64,000 nucleotides of DNA from Begonia masoniana (lineage: Eukaryota > Streptophyta > Magnoliopsida > Cucurbitales > Begoniaceae), in the NCBI GenBank assembly GCA_022432975.1, contig CM039502.1, positions 69,465,318 to 69,529,317 of the forward strand. The letters are read 5' to 3'. The stretch's first letter is position 1, and the number at the start of each line of letters is the position of its first letter. Shown here piece after piece: positions 12,572 through 23,421 of the stretch. The notes below the pieces were generated by a model. The model was given only the letters and a program-made list of their open reading frames with translations, made no database searches and was not told where the DNA came from. Both the position numbers and the translations under genes were made by a program.

Positions 12572-12846
12572 TTCTTTTCCGCGGGCACTTGACGATTTTG
12601 CCCTCCCATGAATAGCGGATGGTTTTTAATAAATTTAAGCTTTATTTAATTGTTTTAAGTTTTATTAAATTGATTTTTAAGATTTGTTTTAAGTGATTTT
12701 CTAAATGAACTTCAATGTTTTAATTCCGATTCTGATTCCGGTTTAAACCGTTTTAATTCCGCACGAACGTCATTAGAGTTTATAGATGTAAGGATAAAAA
12801 AAATAATAATACGGTAAAAATTAGGATATGGATAAGGGTCGCTACA

Positions 12847-12865
12847 ATTATGGTATCAGAGCCCC
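12847..12865 (+). promoter_or_regulatory. primer-binding site of the TR-GAG
   Basis: TGGTATCAGAGCCCCC starts four bases after the LTR end GCTACA. It is the usual initiator tRNA-Met complementary site of plant LTR retrotransposons and fixes the LTR boundary at 12846. Confidence 0.9.
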
Positions 12866-13006
12866 CGGATTTTAAAATCAATTCTGTAGACTGCTCGACT
12901 GCACAGCCACTACGCGGACATCCTTCCTCAACTGTAAGTATGTTTACTGCTTTGTTTGATTTTGTTTCTTAGGATTATTTGTTTTAATTCTTATAAGAGT
13001 TAGAAA

Positions 13007-14080
13007 ATGGTTCGAGGACGTGATGCGAGGGACGACGCCCTGGATAGGCTTACAGATTTATTGGACCGTCAGTCTCAGTACATGGACCGGCAAGCACAAC
13101 AAATCGAGAACTTAGTTAACCGGGAGAACCAGAGGGCCCAAGATTTGACAGTGCCTAATAATCAAGGTATGCAGAAGCTCCAAAGCCTACGGCCTCTAGT
13201 ATTTGACGGCCGCTCATCGGATCCAACTGTTGCAGAAGAGTGAATCCACACTATGGAGGATATGCTAGAGTATGCGGAAGTGGAGAATGGGAAGAAGGTT
13301 GCTTTTGTCGCCTTTCATTTGGCATTGGATGCCCGTTTTTTGTGGGATTCGATTAGAGCTACTACGGACGTGACGATTATGACGTGGGATCGGTTTAAGG
13401 CCATATTTTTTGATAAGTATTTCAGCCGCACAGTGAGGGTGGCTAAGAGGAACGAGTTTACGCAGCTGAAACAGACCGGGTCAGTTGCAGAGTATATAAG
13501 GAAGTTCGAGGCTTTGTCATGATTTGCACCACGTCTTGTCAGCGACAATGAAGATAAGGTGCACCAATTTATGGAAGGACTCAACCCAGAGATTCGGATG
13601 CATGTTATAATCTCGGGAATTATAGATGTGCCTTATTCTGACATCGCAGCTAGAGCTCTGGACTTCGAGGCTGCTAGGGCGACTTGTGTTAGACCAAGGG
13701 AGTCAACTAAAGGATTCTTTCGTGAGATCCAGCCTCAGTCATGGGACCGAGACTGGCAACCAAGTGAGCATCAACAGCCACAACGACAGAGGAGCAATGA
13801 GAGGCCCTACGATGGTAGGAACGACCAAGGAAAAGGAAGGCAAGTCCAAGGGGCTACTCAAAAGCCTTTATGTCTGCAGTGCCAGAAGCAATACTACGGT
13901 GATTGTCTGATGCGTACCAATAGGTATTACCGGTGTGGGGAAGCTGGCCACTATATCATGAATTGTCCGTTGTTGAACCGAAATCAACCAGGCAGAGATC
14001 AACAGGGCAGGGATCGAGGAATAGTTGTGCCGGGTGTCTTTGCTTTCATCGAGCCTGGCAACGTCGATGATGGGGCCTAG
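13007..14080 (+). pseudogene. gag: gypsy gag, two in-frame stops (TR-GAG)
   Basis: One frame runs from ATG at 13007 to TAG at 14078-14080 (357 codons), broken by TGA at 13241 and TGA at 13520. The N-terminus is charged with RQAQQIENLVNRENQRAQ-like helical sequence. The middle matches the retrotransposon gag fold (TWDRFKAIFFDKYF, then KRNEFTQLKQTGSVAEYIRK, then KVHQFMEGLNPEI). The C-terminus is basic and Q/R-rich and ends in two knuckle-like motifs: CLQCQKQYYGDC, and YYRCGEAGHYIMNC in which the first cysteine is tyrosine. Gag forms the virus-like particle. Both stops fit C-to-T/G-to-A decay. Protease is not encoded downstream. Confidence 0.88.
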
Positions 14081-15648
14081 CCTTCTACAATTGCAGGTAT
14101 TGTTTTAATTGCCTGTATGACGATATGCATATGATAGATACATATATAGACCTGAAATTAGTAAGGAAGAAAATAGAAGGTGGGTAAGAAGGATTACTAG
14201 GCTAACCTCGAAGAGAAGACAGTAGGCTACAAATAGGACAATAAAGACCATGTAGAAATATAGTTATACATTAGTAGGATTAGTTTGACTTAATCAACGG
14301 AGTTTGTGCACTAAAGGTTTAGTAACAATTAGAGGAATACACTCTATGAGATATGGTTTTTAATTAGGTAGGGATTATGTCTAATTGACAACCCCTTAGA
14401 GTATTCGGATAAGACTAATCAAGAAAGATGAAGGTTTAGATATAAACCTATAAAGGGATACCATCGATTGTTAAAATACCGGTAGTGTATTTAAATAGAT
14501 GAAGGATTACCGTAGAAATCGTATATTGGGAATTCGTGTGAAGTTGAGAGTGTCTAGACGAAGATAGAATACAAGAGCTAAACTTAGGATAATTGTCGAG
14601 TAGAATAGTTAGAGCCTGACAAGGAGGAGCGAAAGGTGGTAAGATTAGTTAGTAGATTCGATGTAGTCCTTGTGTGAATTTAGGAAAGAAGTAAAAGAAA
14701 TTGTTGGAATTAAATGAGATGTTAAGATTGGAAGTATAGGTTGGCGTGTAAAGGTCTGCAAATTGTGAAATTTGCGATTTATAGAATAAAGAGGGTAAGA
14801 ATTTTCATAAAAACTATCTAAGTAAGCTTAGAAGTGAGGCGAAGTTAGTGAATTTCTAGAGATCGACTCGCGTTTGGCAAGTCGAGACCAAATAATGCAT
14901 AAATGACTTAGGTTAGAATGATTAGTTTAGAGCTCATCAATGAGGAGATCTAGGAATTTGACCATGCTCAGAGCAAATAGAGATTTAAGTTAGACAAACC
15001 AACGTAATTTATATAGTACGAAGAATTCAGTTAAAGAGATAACGAGGAAAGTTCGTCAACGTAGTTAAAATGACGTATGACGTTCGTAGGATGTTATTTA
15101 TAAAAGAGATAGGATCCTAAGTAAGTAGCGACTGTTGCTCCTAGATTGACTCACATAGACCAAATAGTGTTATAGTCGTCTAGTTGTAGAGTATAACAAT
15201 GAGGACCTAATTAGGAAACCCGCACCGAAATAGTCTCCGAAGGTCAATGGGTTACCCAAGAAGATAGGTGACCAGAAAATCCTATGGATGATACAGTTAC
15301 GAGGAATCGTTACCTGAGCGAATATAGAAGTTTGGGTCGACATGAGTTTCGACTACAGACGAAGCCAGCGAAGTTATGGAGAAGTTTGGGCAAATTGATT
15401 TGAGATTTAAGAACTTAACTAAGCTCAATACTTTAGTAAGGAAGTGTACGATCAATCGAAGGTAGAGAATACAGATTCAAGGCCGATATTGGAGGGTACA
15501 GTGGAGAGTTTTGGTTAGGAACCCCGAAGAATGACCGTATGTACAGATGATAATCGAAGGATAAGGCCGCATGACATGAAACTTTAATATCAAGGACTAT
15601 GTGTTAAGGAAAATTTTGAGGACAAAATTTTAAATAAGGTGGATGGAA
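14081..15648 (+). other. noncoding interior of the TR-GAG, ending in the polypurine tract
   Basis: In gypsy elements protease and reverse transcriptase follow gag, but this 1.57 kb has stops in all frames and no DSG, YxDD or zinc-finger motif. The last bases, AAAATTTTGAGGACAAAATT and then AAGGTGGATGGAA (15636-15648), are a normal gypsy 3' end with the polypurine tract for plus-strand priming. The pol deletion therefore kept the replication signals. Confidence 0.8.
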
Positions 15649-18097
15649 TGTAATACCCAGCTTTTCTGGATATTATTATTTTAATATATAATAGAATTTT
15701 TGTAAATATGTCAAATCAAGTCCGTTTTACGAAAAGAAAGCGTTATTACGATCCTAATAATTAATATGGATTTTAGGAAAATTATGGGAATTTTAGGAGT
15801 CGTGATGCTAAATTACGGGAATTACGTATCTCGAAATATAAAGGACGTTTTAGTAAAAATAGTAAACGAGGTCCGTTTTGCGAACGGACAGTTTTAATAG
15901 AACCCAAATAATAAGATGGATTTATTGGTGAAATAAGGGAATTTGGAGAAACCGAATTGTTAGCCAATTAATGAAACGAAGGACGAAACAAATAGAAAAC
16001 AAGTAAAAAAGGGCAAAAAGGTAAATTTGAAAATCTAATTAATAAAAACTGATTTCTTTTCTCTCCTCCCTCATTTCCTCTCTTCTCCACGAACCAGAGA
16101 AGCTCTCTGGCGATTTCTCCCTCACGCACGCCAGCGATTTCTCTTCGGCCGACGCCCGTTTCTCCTCCAATCGACCCCCGTTCTTCACGTTTTCTCCTCC
16201 GATCAACGTTCTAGGTAAGATTCTACAGCTTTCGGACGTTAGTTTTCAGTTTTAACGAAATTATACGTTTAGGTTTTATGATTAGGGTTTTGTTAAAATT
16301 GTGATTTAAGGTTCGAAATCGATAGGTTTGCTGTAATTAAGGATATAGTGAACGTATTGGACGTTATTGGACAAATTTAATTGATTTGGGACGAATGTTA
16401 AAATTTGAGAATTTTCAGGTTTTAGGGAAAAACTCGTTAATGGTAATTTGGAGGTATCGAGCGTAAATTGTTTGGTAAAACATCTCGATTAGTTAAATTA
16501 AAATTTTAGGAAACTTCTTTAGTTAAGGATTTCATAAATTTGGACATTAACGGTTCAAAACGCATTTTAATGATAATTGTTGTGTATCGCCTTAGGTGAA
16601 CCATGCTCGTAGACGGAGTTAGCATTCAACGGACGTCAGGTAAGTCTCCGCGACTTGTTTGGCCGATTGGCCTACACCATACGATCTTCTGTTGTTTGAG
16701 GAAATTGGAGAATATAGATTGTGTTTGGTGAATAGGTTGGGTAGTTAGTTTTAGTTAAGTGTTATATGTTTATGTTTTAATTATGTTTATAGCATTGTAC
16801 ATGTTCACGCATCATGTTTTCTGAAAAGCACGAAAAAGGAATTTCTATGCATGTTTTCATGAAAAGGAAAAGGATAATGAAAAGATCTGAATGCATGTAA
16901 TCTGGTCAAGGAGGTGGCGGTGGTTCAGACATGGCTGCTTGGGGAGCATGTTTTCCCCCCGGTTAGATACGAGGGGCTATCCAACCGTAGGATGTGCCGC
17001 TCCTATCTAGCGAGAGTGAGGCCACGGTGACGTATCTGTAATGAAATGAATAGCGAAAAGGTAGGACGTATGTTTTATGAACCGCATGCATAGCATTCAC
17101 TTGTATTCACGTAGACTTACTGAGCCTTAAGCTCACGACTTATATCTATGGTGTAGGTGACCTCTACACAGGTGAGGATGAGATCCCTCCACCCGAGGCA
17201 TGATCGGTTGATGAATGATGGCCCGTGGGAGTGTGCTAGGCAGTCGGTGCGCATTTTGACCCGTGGGGATGTAGGTATATGTTTTGGGGACACGATATGA
17301 ATTGTATAGCTGAACATATTAGGATGTTTGGATCTGGTAGTGGATAGGTTTATGTTCGATGTTTTAAACGTGTTGGAAACCTGTTTTATTAACTGTTTTG
17401 CTGATCTTTAAAATAGGTGGAAATGCTTGGTTTTTAAACAGATCCACGAAGTTTGTCTTCACGAAAGTTTATTATGTTTTAAACACGTTTTAAAATATGT
17501 TTTAGGCCGATTAGTTAGGGTTGATAAACTGTGAAGTGAGTTAAGTTTTATTGAAGTGTTAGAGTGTATGTTTAGAAGATGAAAAGTGTAAAGGATGAGA
17601 AACGAAGGAAAGAAATTTCTGTTTTTGCTCTCTGGAACTTCAGATTCCAGAGAGCATGTTAAGGCAAAAAGGGAAAAGAAGAAAGCAGGGATCGGGGAAG
17701 AGAAGGAAGCAGAGATCGCCCAAGTGGGTGATCGTTCGCTGTGCAGCGATCGATCGCTGCGATCGATTCGCTGTGCAGCGATCGATCGCCGTGATCGATC
17801 GCTGATGCAGCGATCGATCGCTGCTTCTTTTCCGCGGGCACTTGACGATTTTTCCCTTCCATGTATAGCCGATGGTTTTTAATAAATTTAAGCTTTATTT
17901 AATTGTTTTAAGTTTTATTAAATTGATTTTTAAGATTTGTTTTAAGTGATTTTCTAAATGAACTTCAACGTTTTAATTCCGATTTTGATTCCGGTTTAAA
18001 CAGTTTTAATTCCGCACGAACGTCATTAGAGTTTATAGATGTAAGGATAAAAAAAAATAATACGGTAAAAATTAGGATACGGGTAAGGGTCGCTACA
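15649..18097 (+). repeat. 3' LTR of the TR-GAG (2449 bp, intact)
   Basis: Starts TGTAATACCCAGC, ends GGGTCGCTACA and is followed by the target duplication ACCCG. It is nearly identical to the split 5' LTR, with scattered substitutions of a few percent by eye. It keeps the leader with CTAG/GTAAGA near 16213, the CGTCAG/GTAAGT donor near 16641, the TGGTGTAG/GTGACC module near 17150, the 12-bp hairpin and the GATC-palindrome cluster. Confidence 0.9.
17731..17823 (+). repeat. GCGATCGATCGC cluster in the TR-GAG 3' LTR
   Basis: Counterpart of 12471-12571, with the same CAGCGATCGATCGCTGCGAT words but a slightly different unit order (an added GCCGTGATCGATCGCTGATG). Copy number has shifted since insertion, so the cluster is evolving by slippage. 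Confidence 0.85.
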
Positions 18098-18102
18098 ACC
18101 CG

Positions 18103-18990
18103 TCACTGTAGAACTCTGTAACACATACAAATTTACAGATTTTCTGTGTATGATGAGAGCACCCCTAATGATTTTCACAATTCCAACTACAACGTTATAC
18201 TTGTACCCTTTTGCATCTAGAGTACTCGACGAGATCAGATTTTTCTTCAACTAGAGAACTGAAACTGGTGACTGACTATCTGTAATAGGCTGACTTGCTG
18301 GTTCTAATATACTCTCAGATCCCAACTTGAAGCTCACCTGAGTACTAGATTTCTTCCGAGTCTTTTCAAACAATCTTTTAGAAGGTGAATTCACAATCTT
18401 AGCAGCTTTATTACCCGCCACTGTAGAATCTTGTAACACATACAAATTTGCAGATTTCTTGTGTCTCTATAACATGATGAGAGCACCCCTACTGATCTTC
18501 ACAACTTTAACTACAACGTTATACTTGTAACCTTTCGCATCTAGAGTACTCAATGAGATTAGATTTTTCTTCATTTTGGGAACATGTCGCATATTACTCA
18601 GTGTCTCACAACTCCATCAAACATCTTGATTCTGATGGTACCAATCACAGCTACCTTGCAAGGTTTGTTGTTACCCATTAACACGACACCTTCTAAAACT
18701 GTCTTATATGTTGAAAACCAACTCCAATTGTAAGTCATATGAAACGAACAAGTTGTATCTAGAATCCAGTCCTTATTTGGCTTTGAGTTTCCCTCTAACA
18801 CAACAAGAATATCTCCATAACTATAATCTTTTTATGCGACATTAGCATCACCGGACATCATCGGTTGCTTTCCCTTCTCAGTAGCTCTCTTAACATTCTG
18901 CACTTCTCGGCACTTAGATTTGATGTGCCATTTCTTCTTATAGAAGTAATAGGTTCTATCTCGGTTCCTTGACTTTGATCTGCCCTTCGA
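18103..18990 (-). pseudogene. copia protease and pre-integrase fragment
   Basis: Read right to left, a CCHC-like knuckle relic is followed by the protease motif WILDTTCSFHMTYNW (about 18715-18765; the usual third residue of the aspartic triad, G or A, is T here), then VLEGVVLMGNN and IGTIRIKMFDGVVRHLS, then KKNLIS-STLDAKGYKYNVVV and NLYVLQDSTVAG. This is Tork-like copia protease leading into the GAG-pre-integrase region. Stops and frameshifts break it, and it passes into a linker (SESILEPASQPITDSQSP) with no integrase. Part of it is duplicated and holds the TR-GAG insertion. Confidence 0.8.
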
Positions 18991-18993
18991 ACC

Positions 18994-19860
18994 CTAAAAA
19001 TTATCATTGTCTTTGTTGTTTGACTCTTTTGTTCTACCAACAATTTGCTTAATCTTCTCGTTTGATAACAAAACGTTATAAACCTCTTTGAAAGATAGAC
19101 TTTCCCTACTGTATAACATCGTATCTCTGAAAGTACCACATAAAGCAGACAACGAGCACAGTAGAATCAACTCGAGATCCTCCTCATCGTACTTGCATAT
19201 AATAGTCTCCAAATCTGAAACTAATTCTTTAAATGTGGTCAAGTGTTCTTCAACTGAACTATCTTCCATTAACTGATGAGATTATAACTGTTGCTTTAAA
19301 AGCAAATTACTCGTCAGAATTTTCTTCATACACAACTGCTCCATCCATAATTCGGCAGTAGTTTTCTCTTTTAGAACGGCCTATAAGTGCTAGAGTATTA
19401 TGCCCAGTTTATGGAGTTCTCTCAATATATATATATATTTATTTCCAGCAGACATATTATCATCATCGATACTGCCGGAGATTTAGATCACGCTACGTAA
19501 ATAGATATTTTAAACTCTTATATATATATACTGAGAGAACTCCATAAACTTGGCATAATACTCTAATACGGTAAGATTATGGAGAGAACTCCATAATCTT
19601 ACCGTACTAGAGTATTATGCCAAGTTTATGAAGTTTTCTCAGTATATATATGGACGTATCGTAGATAGGGCTTTTCGATTCTTCCAAAATTTCTCCTCTT
19701 CACTTAAAGATAGGGGCATTTTATCAAGCCTAAATAACGCATCGTCTAATTTCATCTATGCAAGCAAATCTCGCATCTTCACCTACCATAATTGAAACCT
19801 CGTATTCCAATCCAATAATGGGACATCAAAACTAAACGAACCCATCGCTCAAAAAATAGC
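18994..19860 (-). pseudogene. gag: copia gag, disrupted by a foldback MITE
   Basis: The N-terminal part at about 19860-19656 encodes FDVPLLDWNTRFQLW-like and SLSEEEKFWKNRKALSTIRPY-like sequence. After a MITE (19390-19655) the gag resumes with KTTAELWMEQLCMKKILTSN and then SVEEHLTTFKELVSDLETI...SALCGTFRDTMLYS, ending in KSKCREVQNVKRATEKGK-like knuckle remains. This is the UBN2 / copia gag domain. Frameshifts and stops disable it. Confidence 0.8.
19390..19655. mobile_element. foldback MITE cluster in copia gag
   Basis: CTAGAGTATTATGCCCAGTT...CTCAATATATATAT (from 19391) is inverted at about 19520-19567 (ACTGAGAGAACTCCATAAAC, GGCATAATACTCTA). Next comes a palindrome with arms TACGGTAAGATTATGGAG and CTCCATAATCTTACCGTA, and then a third arm in the first orientation. 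It splits the gag frame. No transposase is encoded. The family is not assigned. Confidence 0.7.
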
Positions 19861-20345
19861 TTCAACATAATATTCAATTCTAAATATTGAAGCCCACAAA
19901 GGATATGCCAACCAAAATCAGCTCCCACAAATTTTAATAAATCTGGCTAAAAAATCAGAACCAATAAACTTTACTAAAATTCAGAAATATTTCATTGAGC
20001 CAAAAATCAAAGTCAAATATTTCTAATATTGAAAATCCACCAAATTTTCACTTTGAAATTCATCATTGTTCACCAAGAACAAATCCTCTTCACGGCAAAA
20101 ATAGAAGAAAAACACAACTTTTTGCTTCAGGCAATTTCGGACAACAACGAGACTAAGATCAGTGGCAATTTAGGCAGCTTCTCTCTTCGCGAAGAAGAGA
20201 ATAGCACAATGCAAGAAGAAAAGAAAAATTCCCACTTTTTCTTCTTGCATGGCACACACAACAATCACACTCTACTTCTTTTCTTCTTCCTATTTTTCTT
20301 CTTCCAGCCCAAGGCAAACACACAAACCAAAGTAAAAGAAAAAAT

Positions 20346-20990
20346 GGTTAAAACTAATTTGAACCACAAAGTATGAGTTTAATTTGAAACATCTCCTAAA
20401 TTAAAAATTCTAACAACTAAAACTTCAAACTATAAAAAATATAACAGATCGCGGGTGGCTGATTACCCCCCGCGGGAGGCTGATCACCTCTCGTTATGTC
20501 CAGTGCTTATGTGGCACTGGATGTATTGGGTTTGGAGGTCGATGTGGGGGGCAGGGACCCCCTAACAGCCCCCCGTTCTTGCCTCCCCATTTTAGAGATA
20601 TTCGGGAACAAGGGGTCTGAAACGACCACTCATTCTCAAGAACAATGTTTAAGAACGAGGGGTGATTTTGAGGCAGTAACCCCCCGTTCTCACCCTAAAA
20701 TATTTGGGGGTGAGAACGGGGGACACCACCTCGAAACCACTTCTCGTTCTTTACCTCCCCATTATAGAGGGTGTTTGAGAATGGGGGGTCACCGCCATGA
20801 AACGGCCCCCCGTTGTTGGTCATATTTTTTGGTAAGATTCAGATTCGGGGGGGGGGGGGGGGGTGGGGCATCTCTCTGAAACGGGCCCCTGATCTCAATT
20901 ATTTTGTTTGAGAATGAGGGGTCATTCTCAGGAATGGGGCCCGTTCTAAGGAACGGGGGGCCAATCTCCGACACTATATAAAGAAACGAC
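20346..20990 (+). repeat. left TIR of the MULE with inner TATA box
   Basis: After an AT-rich outer part the arm is packed with G and C runs: a 15-G run at about 20849-20863 and many GAACGGGGGGTCACCGCC-like modules. CCAGTGCTTATGTGGCACTGG (20498-20518) can fold into a small hairpin. At its inner edge CCGACACTATATAAAGAAAC (20968-20987) looks like the transposase gene promoter; the right arm has the mirrored TTATATAA. Confidence 0.75.
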
Positions 20991-21073
20991 CATTTATTCC
21001 CACCCCCGGCTAGCAAAAACCTTAAAACCTCTCCACCATTTTCTTGTTAAGACGAATTTTCTCTGTATTAGCA

Positions 21074-23160
21074 ATGTTGATGGATTATGATTCGAGTAGA
21101 TCAGTTGATTTAGATGAGAGAACAACTTGTGATGCCAATATGGACTGTTATTCGTACTCTATGCCCATATATGGTGATCTTTAGGCATTCGATCACCTAA
21201 AAGGTAATGAAGAAATAGATGTGCAATCAACATCAAAAACTAGATGATGTTCGAAGACCAGCCGAGTTGAAGGATGATGCAGTGGAAAGCATACCGGTAA
21301 GGGAAGAAATTTTGATGAGATTTTATCTAGAGAAAAAATATAGTTCTTTAAAGGTAATTAGAGAAGAAATAGTAAAATATGATTTGAATAATGTTTATGG
21401 GATCAAATTCATTAAAAGTGAATCTCGGCGACTAACGGCCGTGTGTGAAGACAGATGTGATTGGCGACTACATGGTTCGAAGATGCAAAATAAGTTTACA
21501 TTTCAAATAAAGAGTTTCAACGATTCTTACAACTGTTCAAGGAGAATTGAGAATCAACACACTACTATAAAATATGTGGCAAATCATTATTTGGATAGGT
21601 TCAAAACTCAACCTACGTGAGAAATTCGTTTTATTATCGAGATAGTGAGGAAGGATTTGAATGTCAACATTACACAAAGTCTTGCCAGAAGAGCAATAAG
21701 TGAAGTGCGAAAACTTAATGAAGGGAAGAGCGACGAACAATACAAGCTATTGTGGTCGTATGTGGAAGAAATACGTAGATCAAATCCGGGCAGCACATTA
21801 GGCTTATAGACTTACTTGGTGGGCTTACCGATAATGAGTCATGTGTATTCGAAAGAATGTATATGTGTATGGTTATTTGCAAGACAGGTTTGCTGTAGTA
21901 TGGCAGAACTATTATCTGTTTGGTTGATTGTCATCTAAAGAGCTTGTGTTCCGGCCAATTACTGACAACTGTCACTAAAAATGGCAACAATGAAATATAT
22001 CATGTTGCTGTTGCCAATGTGGAATCAGAGTGTATGGACTCATGGACATGATTTTTGAAATTATTGAAGGAAGACGTATAGACTAAATCGGGATACAGAT
22101 GGACATTTGTTTGGATCGACAAAAGGTTTAATGCATTTCCAATTGTTCTTTCAAATATTGGGGTGTTGTGGTAGTTATATTGTTTTATGTTGATTTTCTT
22201 GTTCTTTCAAATGCCAGGGGTCGTTGCCTGCTGTGCAGCAGGAATTACCGTCAGCCGACCACCGCTACTGCTTCCGACATATGTACGCAAATTTCAAAAA
22301 CTAATTTGAGGGCAGAATATACAGAAATGAAATGTGGAATGCGGTCAGGACAACCACAACTTTTCATTTCGAAATAGAAATAAAGAACTTACATCAGATT
22401 AACCCGGATGCCCACGCATATCTTCAAGGCACAAACCCTAGATATTGTGCTAGTCATGTATTTTCTTTGATTCTCAAGTGTGAATTGGGATTAAACAATT
22501 TATGTGAGTCATTCAATGCAGTTCTATTACCTGACAGGGACAAACCAATTCTGAACATGTTCGAGATGATCCAAAAGTGCTTGATGACTAGAATTGTCAA
22601 AAAATATGAGAAGCTGGTCTCATCAACAGATGTCTTGTGTCCCAAGATAAGAAAAAAGCTTGTAAAGCTAGAACGTGCAGCTCAAAATTAGAGTGCTATG
22701 TTTGTGGGAGCTGCACGATTTGATGTTAGCAACGACAACGAACAATATGTTGTTGACATGAATACGTGTGTGTGCACCAGAAAATTACTTTCATCAATAC
22801 TATCACCGAGGAACTTATCTCCAGATTACTTACACTTCATTCATCCTATTAGTAGCCAACACATGTGGCCGCTAGAATAAAATATGAAGCAAATCCTTCC
22901 GCCCATAAAAAAATGTCAACTTGGTAGGCCGAAGAAAAAAAAAAGTATGAGATGTCGATGAGCTGCTAAGTTTGATAATTACTAGAAAGAACTCAACAAT
23001 GTTATGTGGTATATGTCGGCATGAGGGGCATAATAGTCGCACTTATTCTAGCAGGGGATCCACTTCAGATGGCACTTCAGCTTATGCTTCGCAAGACACA
23101 TTTATAGGTTTTCACATATTTGACGGGACGCAGGTATATTTCAACACATTTCGCTCATAA
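21074..23160 (+). pseudogene. MURA-like MULE transposase (degenerate)
   Basis: The likely start is ATG 21074 (MLMDYDSSRSVDLDE), 95 bases after the TIR TATA box. The MuDR N-terminal DNA-binding region is at 21219-21620: EKKYSSLKVIREEIVKYDLN, IKFIKSESRRLTAVCEDRCD with WRLHGSKMQNKFTFQIKSFN, then a C/H-containing end and VANHYLDRFKTQP. DDE-region remnants lie in 21640-22330 in several frames. A post-catalytic helical region is at 22332-22691 (CELGLNNLCESFNAVLLPDR, KPILNMFEMIQKCLMTR). A partial SWIM-like C-x-C follows (DMNTCVCTRK), then a C2HC end, MLCGICRHEGHNSRTYS. Stops at 21182, 21618 and many later ones, plus frameshifts, make it non-functional. Confidence 0.85.
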
Positions 23161-23421
23161 ACACACTTTCATTATTGTCTAATATAGTTTTCAATATGTG
23201 CAGGAATCTTCCACACAGGGCAGAGACAGAAATGTATGACTATTCAAGTTGTAATTTATGTATTTATTTTACTGTGTAATGTGTGTATTTATTATAATGT
23301 GTAATTTATTGAGATAAAGTTGTAAAAATGGGCAGAGTTTTCTTTGTTTTATGACTCCCCCATAGCTAGCTTCAAACAATTTCTGCATATCAAATCACAA
23401 TTTTATAACCAACAGTTAGTT

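Larger units (their letters stand above)
3756..12846 (+). repeat. 5' LTR of the TR-GAG, interrupted by a nested solo LTR
   Basis: LTR sequence is 3756-5531 and 12185-12846 (2438 bp net); 5532-12184 is a solo LTR plus its duplicated GTTTT. The 3' LTR (15649-18097, 2449 bp) is uninterrupted and aligns across both parts. A CT-rich, GC-rich leader (about 4150-4320) ends in CTAGGTAAGA; a 44-nt segment at about 4704-4747 lies between CGCCTTAG and GTAAGTC; and TGGTGTAGGTGAC...ACAGGTGAGGA occurs at about 5281-5310. These look like splice sites of a spliced leader. Confidence 0.85.
3756..18097 (+). mobile_element. TR-GAG type gypsy (Tekay-like) retrotransposon, gag-only
   Basis: Two LTRs of about 2.44 kb (net) bound a 2.8-kb interior. 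LTRs start TGTAATACCCAGC and end GGGTCGCTACA. The target duplication is ACCCG at 3751-3755 and 18098-18102. A tRNA-Met primer site follows the 5' LTR and the tract AAGGTGGATGGAA precedes the 3' LTR. The interior encodes only gag; no protease, reverse transcriptase, RNase H or integrase is detectable between 14081 and 15648, so the element must have depended on a relative's pol. This is the architecture of non-autonomous TR-GAG elements. Placement in the Tekay/Del chromovirus group rests on the gag and the LTR layout and is tentative. Confidence 0.85.
3596..18574 (-). repeat. 320-bp tandem duplication inside the copia relic, split by the TR-GAG
   Basis: Copy one is 3596-3755 plus 18103-18247; copy two is 18262-18574. 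Both contain CTGAAACTGGTGACTGACTA, then CTAGATTTCTTCCGAGTCTT, then CACATACAAATTT, then GAGCACCCCTA. The TR-GAG target site ACCCG lies in the middle of copy one, so the duplication is older than that insertion. The duplicated segment covers the end of the protease/pre-integrase region. Confidence 0.7.
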
